From Flavobacterium zepuense (GTDB lineage Bacteria; Bacteroidota; Bacteroidia; Flavobacteriales; Flavobacteriaceae): a DNA stretch of 64,000 bases. Location: the NCBI RefSeq assembly GCF_007097145.1, contig NZ_VJVZ01000001.1:310001-374000 (forward strand). The letters run 5' to 3'. Positions 63,035-64,000 of the stretch are shown here, one piece after another. The notes beneath the pieces are model-generated. The model did no database searches. It was not told where the DNA came from and was given only the letters and a program-made list of their open reading frames with translations. The first letter of the stretch is position 1; each line of letters opens with the position of its first letter. The position numbers were made by a program, and so were the translations under genes.

Positions 63035-64000
63035 CGTTTTCTTGAATGTAATTTTCGTTAAGGTACTTAAACTTTTCGGTCAGCTTGCCGTCTTGGGTAA
63101 TCATGGCCCTTTTAAGCACACCATCCTTATCATTATTATAAAAGGCAGGCACAACATGTTTTAAGAACATTTCGCCAAAACCCTCGCTGGCATCGCGTGG
63201 CAGTTCGCACGGCAAGTTATCTACCGCCATAACCACAATAGCCGCAGGATGGTGTACATCGGTTTCCTCCCCACTAAACGGATTGTAGCCATATAATGGC
63301 TCTGCAATGCAGGAAGCCCGTACCGTACAGGCAACAGGGCCTGCAACATCGCACGAAATATCGGCCACTACCTTTAGCTTGCAGTCTTTATCCTTAAGCA
63401 TATCCTGGGTAAGGATATCCGGCGAATCATTTCCATGAAAATGGCCTGCTATAAAAATATCAGATGCATTGCTAAAACGCCTGAAGTTAGAAACATATTC
63501 TGTTGGGTGATCGAAGAAATCCTCCGCAGCAGTTGCTACAACCCCATCTTTGCGCATGTTATAATCAAGTACATCAAGCTGGGTATACACCGGGCTGCTG
63601 TACACCTTGTTAAGAAAATTATCTGCCGATACTTCCTTAATTTTCATGGCATCTAATATTTCTTTAATGCCCCCACCTACTTTACCCTTACCGGTAACCA
63701 CAATTTTTATGGGTGGCAACACGATCCTCTTAAGCCTTGCTATAAGAGCATCCCTGTCCTGTAAGGTCTCCGCTTTTGGCAGGTTGTATAACTCAAATTT
63801 AAGACCAAAAGCCCTGAATGCGTTGTATGTGCCCACTATACCGGCATAACGGCCAAAGCCTATTAGCCTTTTATGGTTGGCATCGGTAACGGTTTCATGG
63901 TCGTATAGGGTAATTTCTTTATCAATAATAGCCTGCAGCATCTTTTGGTTATGCGGCTGTTTTTTAATGGTATGCGAAAAGAAAAAGTATTTTTTATGCG
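63021..64000 (-). CDS. Saccharopine/alanine dehydrogenase-like oxidoreductase, 3' part (5' end outside)
   Basis: Open to the right end of the window; the ATG at 63941 is internal because SHTIKKQPHNQKM lies in frame upstream, a typical alanine dehydrogenase/PNT N-terminal-domain segment. The mature part holds VVTGKGKVGGGI (nucleotide-binding loop, about 86 codons after 63941) and DISCDVAGPVACT, consistent with a lysine-forming saccharopine-dehydrogenase-like or alanine dehydrogenase-like NAD(P) enzyme. The substrate is not decided. Confidence 0.65.
   Translation of the reverse strand, partial: HKKYFFFSHTIKKQPHNQKMLQAIIDKEITLYDHETVTDANHKRLIGFGRYAGIVGTYNAFRAFGLKFELYNLPKAETLQDRDALIARLKRIVLPPIKIVVTGKGKVGGGIKEILDAMKIKEVSADNFLNKVYSSPVYTQLDVLDYNMRKDGVVATAAEDFFDHPTEYVSNFRRFSNASDIFIAGHFHGNDSPDILTQDMLKDKDCKLKVVADISCDVAGPVACTVRASCIAEPLYGYNPFSGEETDVHHPAAIVVMAVDNLPCELPRDASEGFGEMFLKHVVPAFYNNDKDGVLKRAMITQDGKLTEKFKYLNENYIQENVPHI

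Noticed and set aside
1..64000. CRISPR arrays, tRNA/rRNA genes, insertion sequences and phage genes
   Set aside because: I saw no regular repeat-spacer pattern, no tRNA-like cloverleaf, no transposase and no integrase; short RNA genes could still be missed.

Overview
The window looks like chromosomal DNA of a flavobacterium (Bacteroidota, probably Flavobacteriaceae). Evidence: SusC/SusD proteins, Bacteroidota-style lipoproteins, several upstream regions with the Bacteroidota -7 element TAnnTTTG, weak Shine-Dalgarno signals, a sphingolipid/sulfonolipid-type acyltransferase, and families typical of the group (DUF4834, bifunctional HisB, fused HisIE). I saw no rRNA, tRNA, CRISPR array, insertion sequence or phage genes. 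Everything is read from sequence alone; family names come from recognised motifs, not from searches.

Layout. 1-4305 (+): distal histidine operon hisC(partial)-hisB-hisH-hisA-hisF-hisIE, tightly overlapping, followed by a non-coding stretch with repeats and a strong terminator. 4734-11419 (+): a five-gene set with a MoxR AAA+ ATPase, a vWA plus beta-propeller-like protein, and two or three poorly known partners, the last membrane-anchored with TPR-like repeats. It matches the scheme of the MoxR-vWA-beta-propeller (bpX) ternary systems and is the best candidate here for a little-explored system. 11426-17972 (-): a signalling operon of REC-histidine kinase, CHASE3-GAF hybrid kinase with three receivers, a single receiver, CheR and a receiver-less CheB. 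Then a Na+/H+ antiporter (-), and a PAP2 phosphatase with a giant outer-membrane fusion protein (+) whose phosphoesterase domain has lost its metal ligands.

24.9-46.6 kb is mostly housekeeping and small accessory genes: lipoproteins, a CREST-type membrane hydrolase, AraC-type regulator plus response regulator, a serine palmitoyltransferase-like enzyme, a TM2/DUF2752/membrane cluster ending in rdgB, a DEAD-box helicase, a TrmH methyltransferase, an ECF sigma/anti-sigma pair, a cysteine-free sirtuin, a ParDE module, purB, a leucine-rich-repeat lipoprotein and a KefF/KefC-like pair.

46.7-62.95 kb (-) is a polysaccharide utilisation locus: propeller/Y_Y_Y/LuxR regulator, SusC, SusD, LamG lipoprotein, GH144-like endo-beta-1,2-glucanase, GH3 beta-glucosidase, GH43-like protein and an FHS-type sugar transporter. 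The GH144+GH3+SusCD combination suggests beta-1,2-glucan (sophorooligosaccharides) as substrate. An AT-rich TIR-domain gene sits inside the locus. Two perfect 16-bp palindromes precede the GH3 gene, and internal terminators split the locus into transcription blocks. The right edge holds the 3' part of a saccharopine/alanine dehydrogenase-like gene.
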